Positions 1 through 8,731 of a stretch of DNA of 34,793 bases are shown here, in pieces (position 1 is the first letter of the stretch; the number at the start of each line of letters is the position of its first letter). Location: the NCBI GenBank assembly GCA_001642415.1, contig LTDK01000038.1, positions 1-34,793 on the forward strand, in the 5' to 3' direction. The notes under the pieces are model-generated. The model made no database searches. It was not told the DNA's origin and worked only from the letters and a program-made list of their open reading frames with translations. The position numbers were made by a program, and so were the translations under genes. The stretch comes from Nematocida ironsii (Eukaryota; Microsporidia).

Positions 1-740
1 ATGCAATTTATCGCATCCTCTGCATAGTGTTTCATAAAATTAATAAGTTTAACTGTTTCTGTGTGGTAAGTTTTAATTTTTTCTTCTAAATTTTCCTTAT
101 CTTTATAAAGTACTAGGCTCTGGTCAACATATATAGTGCTTCCATCAGCACTTTTCAGAATAAGTTTTTCATTTCCTTTTTCTTTTATTTCTGCGCTAAT
201 AGAAATACTCACCTGCTCAGACAAGAGGAAAAGAGCGGCTAGTATGTATACACAGCCATCCTTTAATTCATCTTTTAGCAGAAAGGATGTAGGTGCATCT
301 GGTCTTCCTGCTATGATGGAAAGTGCACCATCAGAGCACGGGAACATATTGATTAACTGTGTATGAAAGCGAAGGAAATATTCATTCCTTGCTGGTGAGT
401 TGCATATATTTGTATACGCTGTGTCCTTGACTGGCTTTCTTTCGTATTTATAAATCGAGGGTCTAGAATAGTGTAATCTTCTTGTTATTACTTTATTAAT
501 TTTTTCCAATTTATACATTGTGTCTATTTCTGGCGCATAAAATCGTTTGTTGTACATATATCCACTCCTGTCCATAATATATCCTCTTAGTGGATTTAAT
601 GGCCCATCTGGGTGGATTAATAAGTTATCTTCTTCAATAACTTTTGTCTCTCCTATTTCCTTTATATCACTCAGATCAAGCCTTGCACACACTGTATATA
701 TCACCAATAACAGTTTTAGTATGATCATACTGTTTTTCAT
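1..740 (-). CDS. NemLGF-like secreted protein, copy A (C-terminus beyond left edge)
   Basis: An open frame runs from an ATG at 738-740 on the minus strand, without a stop, to base 1, so only about 246 N-terminal codons are present. The product begins with a short hydrophobic signal-like segment, followed by a HPDGPLNPLRGYI block, the ALFLLSEQ block and a FHTQLI-x-MFP stretch. All three match copy B at 1752-4433 closely. Upstream of the chosen start the frame meets a TGA at once, and the DNA aligns with the extra 18 codons of copy B, so this ATG is well supported. By family resemblance the product is probably secreted or host-exposed; its biochemical function is unknown. It belongs to a head-to-tail array of paralogues on the minus strand that continues beyond the window. 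Confidence 0.85.
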   Translation of the reverse strand, partial: MKNSMIILKLLLVIYTVCARLDLSDIKEIGETKVIEEDNLLIHPDGPLNPLRGYIMDRSGYMYNKRFYAPEIDTMYKLEKINKVITRRLHYSRPSIYKYERKPVKDTAYTNICNSPARNEYFLRFHTQLINMFPCSDGALSIIAGRPDAPTSFLLKDELKDGCVYILAALFLLSEQVSISISAEIKEKGNEKLILKSADGSTIYVDQSLVLYKDKENLEEKIKTYHTETVKLINFMKHYAEDAINC

Positions 741-954
741 TCAGGGCATAAATAAAATATTTTTATTACCGTATTTGAATTTTTCTTTTACCCAATTAGT
801 AATTAGTCTCTAGTAATAATTACAGTTTAATTCACATAAGTAGTTTCAAGGCATTTATGCTCTTCTTCTAATGAGATAATCAAATTTAACCTTTTTATAT
901 TTGTTTAAGTAAATACGCTATATTTACTTATTTAGCTAGTGATGTATTTTGTAT

Positions 955-976
955 ACTATTTGATTGATGTTCACAG
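955..976 (-). repeat. 22-bp element shared upstream of copies A and B
   Basis: ACTATTTGATTG-x-TGTT-y-ACAG occurs here and again at 4658-4679, with two mismatches. It lies about 215 bp upstream of the start of copy A and 225 bp upstream of copy B. It marks a duplication that included the upstream region, and it may also be a regulatory element kept by both copies. Confidence 0.6.
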
Positions 977-1461
977 TATAGCAATATTTACTATGCTATA
1001 TTAGTTGCATGGATTAAAATATCCTGCCATGCCCTTTAATGCATATATTGTCTTCTTTTACATTGTATTTATTTCTTACGCCTAGTCTCTTTATTATATC
1101 CTCTCTTCTCTCTTTTTTTTTATTTATTCATTCTATTTATATATAGAAAGTATAATAAAATAAATTCAACATGTATTACGTACACTATTACTACTTTTAT
1201 TATACAATTTATTTTTAAAATAGAATTGAATTTCTATATACCAAGAATACCATAAGAAATGTATTTTGAGTTATTTAAATGCTTCACATTAATAATAATA
1301 CGAAAAGAATCAGCCAGTTAGCAATGGACATGCCTCTAATGTTGCACATAGAAAAATCAAAACGACTATTTAAGCAAAGATTTAAGTAAATAAAGATAGA
1401 AACCAACAGCCAGACCTCCACAAAACAAAATTGTAAATATAAAATATGGATTAAATAAATC

Positions 1462-1614
1462 TTAAGGTTTAATAATGAATAATTTTAAGAAATCAGTCAT
1501 ACCTACTAGCGAATGAATATACATAATTAGTTGCACTGTTATCAACTGTTGGTTTCCCATGGGCACAGGGACTCCATAATCGCCTTTGAGTGCCATTGGT
1601 CTGGTAGCTATCAT
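1462..1614 (-). CDS. possible small ORF, 50 residues, or gene remnant
   Basis: An ATG at 1612-1614 opens 50 codons ending in TAA at 1462-1464. The first half lies in the GC-richer patch and has a protein-like composition (GDYGVPVPMGNQQ), unlike the AT-rich spacer. I do not recognise it. It could be a small gene, a decayed fragment or chance. Confidence 0.15.
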   Translation of the reverse strand: MIATRPMALKGDYGVPVPMGNQQLITVQLIMYIHSLVGMTDFLKLFIIKP

Positions 1615-1690
1615 GTTGATAGATCCCAGTAATTTAATTTAATTGAGTTGTGACAGCTGCAAGGCAGTCACATTGATCGCAGAGGGAAAC

Positions 1691-1698
1691 TATATAAG
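1691..1698 (+). promoter_or_regulatory. possible orphan TATA box
   Basis: TATATAAG lies 39 nt before an ATG at 1730. The same octamer precedes the start of the gene at 5767 by exactly 39 nt. Here the ATG opens only 20 codons, which run into the 3' end of copy B (stop at about 1792). This may be the retained 5' end of a plus-strand gene whose body was lost, or chance. Confidence 0.25.
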
Positions 1699-1751
1699 GC
1701 CGACGGAAGATAAATAAATACACAGTTTTATGAGCAAATCCAGTTTACACT

Positions 1752-4433
1752 TTAGAGGACGAGAGAGAAAACAGCTTCAACTATTTTTATAATTTTCTTG
1801 TATTTTTTAACACCCTCATTATTATAGCAAAATAATGGTTTATTGCCCTCTAAATATCCTAATATAATAAGAGGGTCCATAATACTCCACTGGATATCTT
1901 CTTTATTCTTTGTTACAAGACAATTGTTATCTATACTATTAAATAGATTTAGTAAATACTCTTCCTTTTCTTGTATATTGCCTTCCTGTGAAAACATATC
2001 AAAAAACCAGGCTAAATAAATATTTGTTAATTTTTGCTTATCCATCTCTTTGCACGATTCTTCTACAATTTCCATTATCTGGTTAAATGCTTGAGTTTTG
2101 TCCTTTTTTGTATTTTTTAAATAATTTAATATATAAGTAACTATATTTTCTTCATTTATAATTACATTATATGGCTCTTCACACTCATTCAATGCATTCA
2201 TTAATTTAGTAAAAATAATAGGAAAATCGGTTTCTATACGGCACCCAGATTTAAGTAAATAGCAAAATAAAAATGAAAACGTGTCGCTATTATCTATAGA
2301 AACACCACACCACACATTCTCATCAATTTTTGTATAATAATCTTTAGCTTTTGAGTTGTAAATATGCCCCTGTAACATCCAATTTTTTGTGCATTCATCT
2401 TCCAATGGAGCACTTCCTATAAAATTGTCTGTCATCCGGGCAAATGAGTTGTCGCTTTGTGGCTTTATGGCATCAAAAAGCAGAAAGTGTGTAACAATAT
2501 ATTCCTTGTAACTTGTTGATTGAATTGCCCCGTATAGAAACAGCTTAAGTCCATTGCTATAGCCACCGGCACTAATAATATCTAAAACACTATTGCTAAT
2601 CTCATCTGCCGTATATATAAATGCCGCGTCTATTTTAACCACCTTTAAATCAATGTACTGCCTGATTATAGACTCTATATAATTTTCTGAGTTGCTATAT
2701 ATATTCTGTATTTCTGTGAGTTTTCTTTTAATAACAGCTTTATCTATACTGGATAATGAATTTTTTGTTAAGTCTAATTTGGTGTGCAGTGGGGTTATAT
2801 CTATTGATATTCTATTTTCTATCTCTTCAAAGATGTAAAGCAAGCCAAACCCACCAAACAAGTCTGGCTTTCCACCTCTATTCTTGCCTACTGTGAATTT
2901 TTTAGACTCTACTTCAAGGTTCTTGTTGTTCGACAGTGCTCTAAATATTGTATTTAGACTTTCTTCTATGTTAAGTTTTGCAGATTTCGAGTCTTCTTTA
3001 CTGCACATGCTTTCTATATGCTTAATTTGTTTAGCTACCTTTTTTTTGTTTCCAGTTATGTCGGATACAACATAGAGAATGTTCAGCAGACTGCTGTCCA
3101 GCTCATTTGTCTTTTGCTTTAAGTAAAGAATCTTGTCATTATTCAAATCTGCCACTACTCTACACCAATCCTGCTGCATTTCATAGTCAATAGCTTCTCT
3201 TGGCTCAGAATACTTTCTAAAAAAGTCTTTCAGTGGCTTAGTTTCTTCATTGTTTGGCAGATGGTCTGTATTATACGCTCGTTCTTCTGGATCATATACT
3301 AAACAGCACACTAGTCCTAGTATACCTACTTCCACACAGTTAGAGTATTTTCGGCCTTTATCATCTATTTCTTTGTTATTTTCTCTATCATATGCCTTCA
3401 CTCGAGTATATGCAGGTAGTTCTGTTTCATCAATGAATGGGCATGCTCTAAAGATTTCTACTGTCTCATTAAGATCACAAATATTCTTCGTATGATCAGT
3501 TACACTTGAAAATTTACTTTCTTCTATAAACAGCCTCCTAAGCAGTTCATTGCACCTTGATTTATTCTCGGTTGTAGATTTTTCATTCTTTATCTGGTCA
3601 TCTAAGAGAGTGTGCACTGCCTCTACAAACTCAATATATTTGTCTTTTGTGCTAATAAATTCGTATATGTATGATTGGACAAGGAACTGTATTGTATTCA
3701 AAAATTCTCCTGTCATGAATTGTTCATACGTAGCTGGCACAGTAGGAAGCTTTTCCATACTATTTGAGTCTGCACTTCCACTGTCTATATATTTTTTCAG
3801 GAAATTGATAAGGCTCACTATGTCTTTGCTTGGCTTCTTCTGGTCAATATATTTATTTTCTCCATCTGCACTTTTCAGAACAAGTTTTTTTTCTTCTTTT
3901 TTTGTTTCTACATTAATAGGAATATTTATCTGCTCAGACAAGAGAAAAAGGCCTGCCAGGATGTACATACTCTCTGCCCATACTTCATCTTTTATCAAAA
4001 AAGAATACATTGTATCTTGGCTTCCTGATACAATAGAAAACGATCCATCTGCTGAAGGAAACATTTTGATTAATTGTGTATGGAACTGCGTGAGATACTC
4101 ACTCTTTTCATGAATATCATCGTATACTTTGTCATTGACTGGCTTTCTTGTGTATTCATAACTTGGACTGTGATCATCATCTAATACTTCATCTGTTTTT
4201 TTCAAGCTATATTTAGTGTTTATCTCTGGTGAATAAAGTCTTTTGTTATACATGTACCCACTTCTATGCATAATATACCCTCTGAGTGGATTTAATGGCC
4301 CATCTGGATGCACTAACAAGTTATCTTCTTTAATAGCTACTGTTTTGCATATGCTTTTTATATCATTTAGATCAAGTCTTGCCCACGCTGTATACATCAC
4401 TAGTAACAGTTTTATGATCATACCGTTTTTCAT
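1752..4433 (-). CDS. NemLGF-like secreted protein, copy B, 893 residues
   Basis: This is a complete member of the secreted paralogous family. Residues 1-18 form a short signal peptide (hydrophobic MIIKLLLVMYTAWA), followed by VHPDGPLNPLRGYI (41-54), ILAGLFLLSEQ (158-168) and FLVQSYIYEFI (250-260). A middle block, LGLVCCLVYDPEE followed by YSEPRE and DWCRVVADL, is shared with copy D at 12162-15065. LLNILYVVSDITG and a PDLFGGFG region are shared with both C and D. The frame is open 18 codons further to an ATG at 4487, but the matching DNA in copy A is broken by a stop, so I chose the ATG at 4431-4433. There are no membrane segments after the signal peptide. It is presumably secreted into the host cell or onto the parasite surface; its function is unknown. 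Confidence 0.9.
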   Translation of the reverse strand: MKNGMIIKLLLVMYTAWARLDLNDIKSICKTVAIKEDNLLVHPDGPLNPLRGYIMHRSGYMYNKRLYSPEINTKYSLKKTDEVLDDDHSPSYEYTRKPVNDKVYDDIHEKSEYLTQFHTQLIKMFPSADGSFSIVSGSQDTMYSFLIKDEVWAESMYILAGLFLLSEQINIPINVETKKEEKKLVLKSADGENKYIDQKKPSKDIVSLINFLKKYIDSGSADSNSMEKLPTVPATYEQFMTGEFLNTIQFLVQSYIYEFISTKDKYIEFVEAVHTLLDDQIKNEKSTTENKSRCNELLRRLFIEESKFSSVTDHTKNICDLNETVEIFRACPFIDETELPAYTRVKAYDRENNKEIDDKGRKYSNCVEVGILGLVCCLVYDPEERAYNTDHLPNNEETKPLKDFFRKYSEPREAIDYEMQQDWCRVVADLNNDKILYLKQKTNELDSSLLNILYVVSDITGNKKKVAKQIKHIESMCSKEDSKSAKLNIEESLNTIFRALSNNKNLEVESKKFTVGKNRGGKPDLFGGFGLLYIFEEIENRISIDITPLHTKLDLTKNSLSSIDKAVIKRKLTEIQNIYSNSENYIESIIRQYIDLKVVKIDAAFIYTADEISNSVLDIISAGGYSNGLKLFLYGAIQSTSYKEYIVTHFLLFDAIKPQSDNSFARMTDNFIGSAPLEDECTKNWMLQGHIYNSKAKDYYTKIDENVWCGVSIDNSDTFSFLFCYLLKSGCRIETDFPIIFTKLMNALNECEEPYNVIINEENIVTYILNYLKNTKKDKTQAFNQIMEIVEESCKEMDKQKLTNIYLAWFFDMFSQEGNIQEKEEYLLNLFNSIDNNCLVTKNKEDIQWSIMDPLIILGYLEGNKPLFCYNNEGVKKYKKIIKIVEAVFSLVL

Positions 4434-4657
4434 TCGGGTAACAAATAAAATATTTTTTATTACCCTATTCGTTTTTTCTAATTTCATCTAATTATCGATG
4501 TTTTCTATTGATATTTATAGCTTAATCTAGAGGAGTATTAAACAAAAACTAATTGGTTGTTGTTCTCTTCTTAACAGACTAATCAAATACTGTTCTCCGT
4601 TATTTTGATTGATCAAATCAACACTGTCTAATTAATTGGTCATTATTTGATTGGTAC

Positions 4658-4679
4658 ACTATTTGATTGGTGTTTACAG
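4658..4679 (-). repeat. 22-bp element shared upstream of copies A and B (second copy)
   Basis: This matches 955-976 with two mismatches. A partial tandem copy (TTATTTGATTGGT) lies immediately before it at about 4642-4654. The distance to the start of copy B is about 225 bp, very close to the spacing in copy A. Confidence 0.6.
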
Positions 4680-5005
4680 AAATGTAATCAGATGCTCCCA
4701 TAGATCTTTATACTACTAATTCATATTACACAGACCACTTCTCACTGGCTTGGGATAGATGGATATTTAATTTCTTCTTCTATATTCTTTTAATTTAATT
4801 TTTATATTAGAACTACTTCTGTATATTAGTATATGAGCGCACAGAACATCTAACACAAGCCATCTGTTCTTCTTTTTGAGTATAACATACCGCTGAGATA
4901 GCTAAATCTGAAATCTAATAAATACCAGAGGCTATTATATAGCTCAATTTGGCAAGATATCACAATAATATCATATAATATCATGAAATTGGTGTATAAG
5001 ATATC

Positions 5006-5140
5006 ATGATGGCAGCCGACATCTTTTTAAATTTTGATGTCACTACTTGCTCCATTTTCCCCGTAAGAGTGAATGCTACTTCTGAAGTGCATATGATATG
5101 CACATATGGTATATATGTGTCCGCAGAGAACCAATACTAA
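5006..5140 (+). CDS. possible small ORF, 44 residues
   Basis: Forty-four codons run from ATG 5006 to TAA 5138-5140. The encoded composition is varied and protein-like (VTTCSIFPVRVNATSEV) despite the AT-rich setting, and two ATG codons stand in tandem at the start. No family is recognised and no upstream motif is evident. It may be a remnant or chance. Confidence 0.15.
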   Translation: MMAADIFLNFDVTTCSIFPVRVNATSEVHMICTYGIYVSAENQY

Positions 5141-5527
5141 AAATATAAATACTTCTAATACAGAAAGAATAGAAAATGCAAATAAAATAGAAACAATTTA
5201 TCAAAGAAGCATATATGACTAAGTAGTGAGTATTTACCTATTTGATTGAATGGAGAATGTACATATTGTACAATAGAAGGCATCTATCCAGTGGTAAGGC
5301 CGTAAATACAGATGTTTAACTGCGCACCTTTAAAAAATACTTTTACACTCTATTACATATGTATATATTTAATTTTTACCAATGCGTATATATCTGGCGT
5401 GCAGGCAGATGTAACATAATTTAAGATAGAGATAGATAGTGCGGACCTTCTACTGCAGCTATCAGATGATTTTAGAGTAAAATAGTGTCCCATGTTATTC
5501 GTGGTTAGTCTGTGTTTTAATGCAGTA

Positions 5528-5540
5528 TTTCGGGTTATAT
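5528..5540 (+). promoter_or_regulatory. TTTCGGGTTA motif upstream of the gene at 5767
   Basis: TTTCGGGTTATAT is a single copy on the plus strand, about 240 bp before the start codon, in the same direction as the gene. A weaker TTTTGGGTTATAT follows about 55 bp later. Confidence 0.5.
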
Positions 5541-5727
5541 TTTATGGACACATACTACTTAAATAGCTTGAGGCCAATTAATAAATTTTGGGTTATATTG
5601 AGTTATTTTATTTGATACAATTAGATGATGAATCTCTGCTCTAGCAGAAAGACCATGAAGTTGTGTGCATGGTTAATTCAGTGATATTATCACAACATCA
5701 TTATTGAATTCATGATTAAAATAGCTC

Positions 5728-5735
5728 TATATAAG
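5728..5735 (+). promoter_or_regulatory. TATA box of the gene at 5767
   Basis: TATATAAG stands 39 nt before the ATG at 5767. With the usual 25-30 bp from TATA to transcription start, the 5' leader would be only about 10 nt, which suits microsporidian genes with very short leaders. Confidence 0.45.
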
Positions 5736-5766
5736 AGATTTAAAGTAGATAAAAACAAAAATTAAT

Positions 5767-7854
5767 ATGCCATATTCTAAAAGTAAAATTACAGTAAGAT
5801 CATGTGCTATACTTATAGTAGAAATAATTTGCACAAATATTAGACTAATAAAAGCATCTATGATACCAGTCAATGCATCTATACCAACTCCTTTAAATAC
5901 TTCTCATAGCCAAGTGCCAGGAGGAGTAATTGATCCTTTTTATGATATAAATTCAATTGAAAATAAACGAAAGACTATTCTTAGATATGCAAATAATATG
6001 CTAGATGCATCAATACAAAAATATGGTGAGAATACAACACACATTAATAATAGTACTGAGCAGCCAGAAAAAGATTTAAAAGAAAAAAAACAAATAGAAG
6101 ATGATGAGCTAGAATATAAATCTATTACACGAAAGTTTAAATTAAATTTCAAAAATATTATAGGAGTATTATTGGACAACTATATAACCCAAAATTGGCT
6201 GGGAATTGGGCAGTTGTATTGGACTAATAGTTATCAAAGTATAATAGAATCAGAATATTTTGAAAACTTAATACAAAAATACACCATTAATAACAATAAA
6301 AAAAATGAAACTATTGTTTCCTCTGAATCTACTAATAAAACAGTGAGTATAGAAAAAATTGTAAATGTGCCCATTCTTAGTGTAAGAGTACATGAGTACT
6401 ATCCATTTGTAAAAGAAGACTTTAAAAACATAATTAAAACCCACTATAAAATAAAAAGCCCAAATCAACAAATGGATCCATTTGAAGAGCATGCAATAAC
6501 TGAAGAAGAACTAGCAGAAATGTTTTTAGAAGTGAACAAATCTCCTGGTGTGTACACACAGTATGATTTTGGAAATATTCTAATGTATAAAAGTTATAAA
6601 GAAATTATAAAGATAGTAGTTGATGTTTCTACAGAAGAAACAATAATAAAAACACTGCCCGATCTTAGAGATAGCATGGCCGCCGTTCAAAGAGAATTAA
6701 CTAAGTTTATTAGTGGGATGTTTAATGAAATAGGGCAATATATAAAAGGTTTGCCAAAGTTTAGTATAACCGAAAAATATATAGACATTGTTTATGCCCA
6801 TGGCAGTTTTTCACTGGATTTAAAAATGAATAGTGGCAGTACTTCCAAATTGCCAATAGTTCAGCTTAAAAATATATGGAAATTTACAAACAAGTGCTTT
6901 ATTCGGCAACTGTCTGGCGTTTTTAATTTCATTAAGAATGTGTCAGCTATAAGGACACCCGGTAATTTAAAATATTTAAAAGTTTATTTACGTGACTATA
7001 AAAAAAGATATGCAATTAAAAAGAAGCAGTATTTCCCCCAAATAGATTCTATAATTAAAGATAAAGAAACAGAAATTACTAATGTTAATGCGTCCAGTGA
7101 TGGTATAAATGAGCTTAATGGCATGTTTAAAGATCTAAAGAGCCTAGCAACTAGAACAATGCACTTACTAGATTTAATTGCAGTAAACTTTAAAGATAGT
7201 CTAGAAGAACTAGAAGCGTATTCTGTGCTAACTAATAAGTCAAGTTCGGTATATCCATTGCAAAAAAACAGAAGTAAGTTTCGTAGAACCTTTAATAGTA
7301 TAGAAAACTATGTAGAGTATATATGGAAAACAGCCAAATATGCGAACGAACATATAGGGTTAACAGAAGAAGAAAAACTATTAGAGATGGATTCATATAA
7401 TAATGCTTTAGTAAAGAAGTTGTCTATTCTGCCCGAAATAACTTACACTCCTTCTCCCACTGCTACAGACAAGGTGCTACCTGCCATGAATACTACAGAA
7501 AAAGTACTGCCTGTCCTCAATACTACAGAAAAGGTACCACTTGTCATCAATACTACAGAAAAAGTACTGCCTGTCATCAATACTACAGACAAGGTGCTAC
7601 CTGCCATGAATACTACAGAAAAGAGCCAGCTTACTACTACTACAGAAAAGACATTAATTTCTACCAATACAAATAAAACAACTACAACCACTACTACTCC
7701 TGCCCACAGTTCCACTACTTCCACTACTACTACAGAAAAAGCAATATCTGCTCCTTCTTACACCAACAAAGCAGGTCAAATGGCAGCTAACACGCTTCTA
7801 GCTGTCTCTACAGCTGGTACTTATATCCTTAAAAAGATCTTCTTTTTTAGATAA
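5767..7854 (+). CDS. uncharacterised secreted or surface protein with Thr-rich C-terminal repeats, 695 residues
   Basis: I do not recognise a family. The N-terminus has a moderate hydrophobic stretch (residues 12-29) that could be a signal peptide or anchor. A polar, Lys/Glu/Asn-rich body of about 530 residues follows, probably mostly helical. Residues 568-617 are five 10-residue repeats of the type (D/E)KVLP-xx-NTT. A Thr/Ser-rich stretch (about 620-660) resembles a mucin-type stalk, and a final hydrophobic segment (about 671-690) ends in LKKIFFFR. The layout suggests a surface protein with an O-glycosylated stalk and a C-terminal membrane anchor; this is inferred from composition only. The repeats contain NTT sequons, but microsporidia are thought to lack the N-glycosylation pathway. 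It is the only plus-strand long gene within the minus-strand paralogue array and has its own TATA box and TTTCGGGTTA motif. Confidence 0.85.
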   Translation: MPYSKSKITVRSCAILIVEIICTNIRLIKASMIPVNASIPTPLNTSHSQVPGGVIDPFYDINSIENKRKTILRYANNMLDASIQKYGENTTHINNSTEQPEKDLKEKKQIEDDELEYKSITRKFKLNFKNIIGVLLDNYITQNWLGIGQLYWTNSYQSIIESEYFENLIQKYTINNNKKNETIVSSESTNKTVSIEKIVNVPILSVRVHEYYPFVKEDFKNIIKTHYKIKSPNQQMDPFEEHAITEEELAEMFLEVNKSPGVYTQYDFGNILMYKSYKEIIKIVVDVSTEETIIKTLPDLRDSMAAVQRELTKFISGMFNEIGQYIKGLPKFSITEKYIDIVYAHGSFSLDLKMNSGSTSKLPIVQLKNIWKFTNKCFIRQLSGVFNFIKNVSAIRTPGNLKYLKVYLRDYKKRYAIKKKQYFPQIDSIIKDKETEITNVNASSDGINELNGMFKDLKSLATRTMHLLDLIAVNFKDSLEELEAYSVLTNKSSSVYPLQKNRSKFRRTFNSIENYVEYIWKTAKYANEHIGLTEEEKLLEMDSYNNALVKKLSILPEITYTPSPTATDKVLPAMNTTEKVLPVLNTTEKVPLVINTTEKVLPVINTTDKVLPAMNTTEKSQLTTTTEKTLISTNTNKTTTTTTTPAHSSTTSTTTTEKAISAPSYTNKAGQMAANTLLAVSTAGTYILKKIFFFR
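7468..7617 (+). repeat. five 30-bp in-frame tandem repeats
   Basis: Five consecutive 30-bp units encode (D/E)KVLP-xx-NTT. Units 1 and 5 are identical as nucleotides, and units 2-4 differ at a few bases. They lie within the gene at 5767-7854 and keep the frame, so copy number can change without breaking the protein. Confidence 0.9.
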
Positions 7855-8731
7855 TTAACACAACAAATTAATGAGTATATTATTCACTCTTTCTGAATCG
7901 AACAGTTATTTGAGCACCTATCTATTTTAGTCTCTTAATTACTCTATTCTAACAGACTGATTTGCTCTAATTTACTCTCTTTAATTATTCTTGCAGTATA
8001 TACATTCTGCATAAAATAAAATTCTCATCAATTGAATTTCTTCTCTTATTAGTATAGAACACAAACTCTTTAAATATTTAATATAATTATATTCTGGCTG
8101 TAAACAGATACTTTATTATAACACATCGCATTGTTTTATCTCGTATTACATTAATATTGAACCAAATTATACCAATCTGAGTTGCCATCTGTTCATGTTG
8201 AATATAATTACTATTGTGTTATATTCTCTTTTTTTCAATTATCCTCTTTCTTTTTATTATTCTAATTGTTCACTTTATAAAATAGAAAAGTAAAATAATA
8301 AACACTGACATTATTTCTCTATGCATATACACATTGCTTTTAAATATAAATTTTATTTATTGAATATATAACCCTATACCAGTATAATACATAGCACATG
8401 CCTGCCTCAGGAGAAACAAAAAACTATTCATATATGTATACAGTATATGATGGCATGGGTCATGCTAGAGTAGAACATAAAAACAAAAGATATTTTGTGA
8501 CTATTAAGTATGTATATGATTATATAATCCGAAATACAGACCATGCCAGTACCAACCAAAAATTATATCTTGAAATTACAATATGTATACAGTGCATGCA
8601 ATAAACAGAATTGATTCTTAGGAACACAGCATATTAATAATAGATACATACTCCCTAGGCGCATAATAATCTAATTAATCTTAAACCTATTTTTAAAATT
8701 AGACATGTTTTATTTTGGACACAGCTTCGTT
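7855..8731. other. AT-rich spacer with converging gene ends
   Basis: This 877-bp stretch separates the 3' ends of the plus-strand gene at 5767 and the minus-strand gene at 8732. It is very AT-rich with no TTTCGGGTTA motif. Apart from the doubtful 68-codon ORF at 8398 I see no gene, RNA or mobile element. Confidence 0.6.
8398..8604 (+). CDS. doubtful small ORF, 68 residues
   Basis: ATG to TAA, 68 codons, rich in Tyr, His, Ile and Lys, with no signal peptide, membrane segment or recognised family. There is no clear promoter motif upstream. It lies between two convergent gene ends, where a promoter is least expected. It is kept only because it is the one ORF of this size on either strand in this spacer. 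Confidence 0.2.
   Translation: MPASGETKNYSYMYTVYDGMGHARVEHKNKRYFVTIKYVYDYIIRNTDHASTNQKLYLEITICIQCMQ

Larger units (their letters stand above)
741..1751. other. AT-rich spacer between copies A and B
   Basis: The spacer is very AT-rich from about 741 to 1530. Its first 240 bases resemble the DNA upstream of copy B (shared ATAAATAAAAT-type stretch, CTCTTCTT followed by AATCAAAT, and the 22-bp element at 955-976). From about 1540 to 1740 the composition becomes clearly richer in G and C, without an obvious long gene. Possible small ORFs there are listed separately. Confidence 0.6.
4434..5766. other. 1.3 kb AT-rich spacer between two divergent genes
   Basis: The left part (to about 4760) is the upstream region of copy B and carries repeated TTTGATTGGT-type words, including the 22-bp element at 4658-4679. 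From 4960 to 5010 there are several copies of ATATCAT. The right part carries the TTTCGGGTTA motif at 5528 and a TATA box at 5728 for the plus-strand gene at 5767. No long ORF is present; a 44-codon ORF at 5006 is listed separately. Confidence 0.6.

Noticed and set aside
4960..5010. Cluster of ATATCAT words
   Set aside because: Irregular spacing and expected in very AT-rich DNA; no array structure.
7885..7910. tRNA-like B-box word near GAATCGAAC
   Set aside because: The flanking stems do not pair and no A-box or acceptor stem is found. The same holds for TTCGAATCC at 32594.
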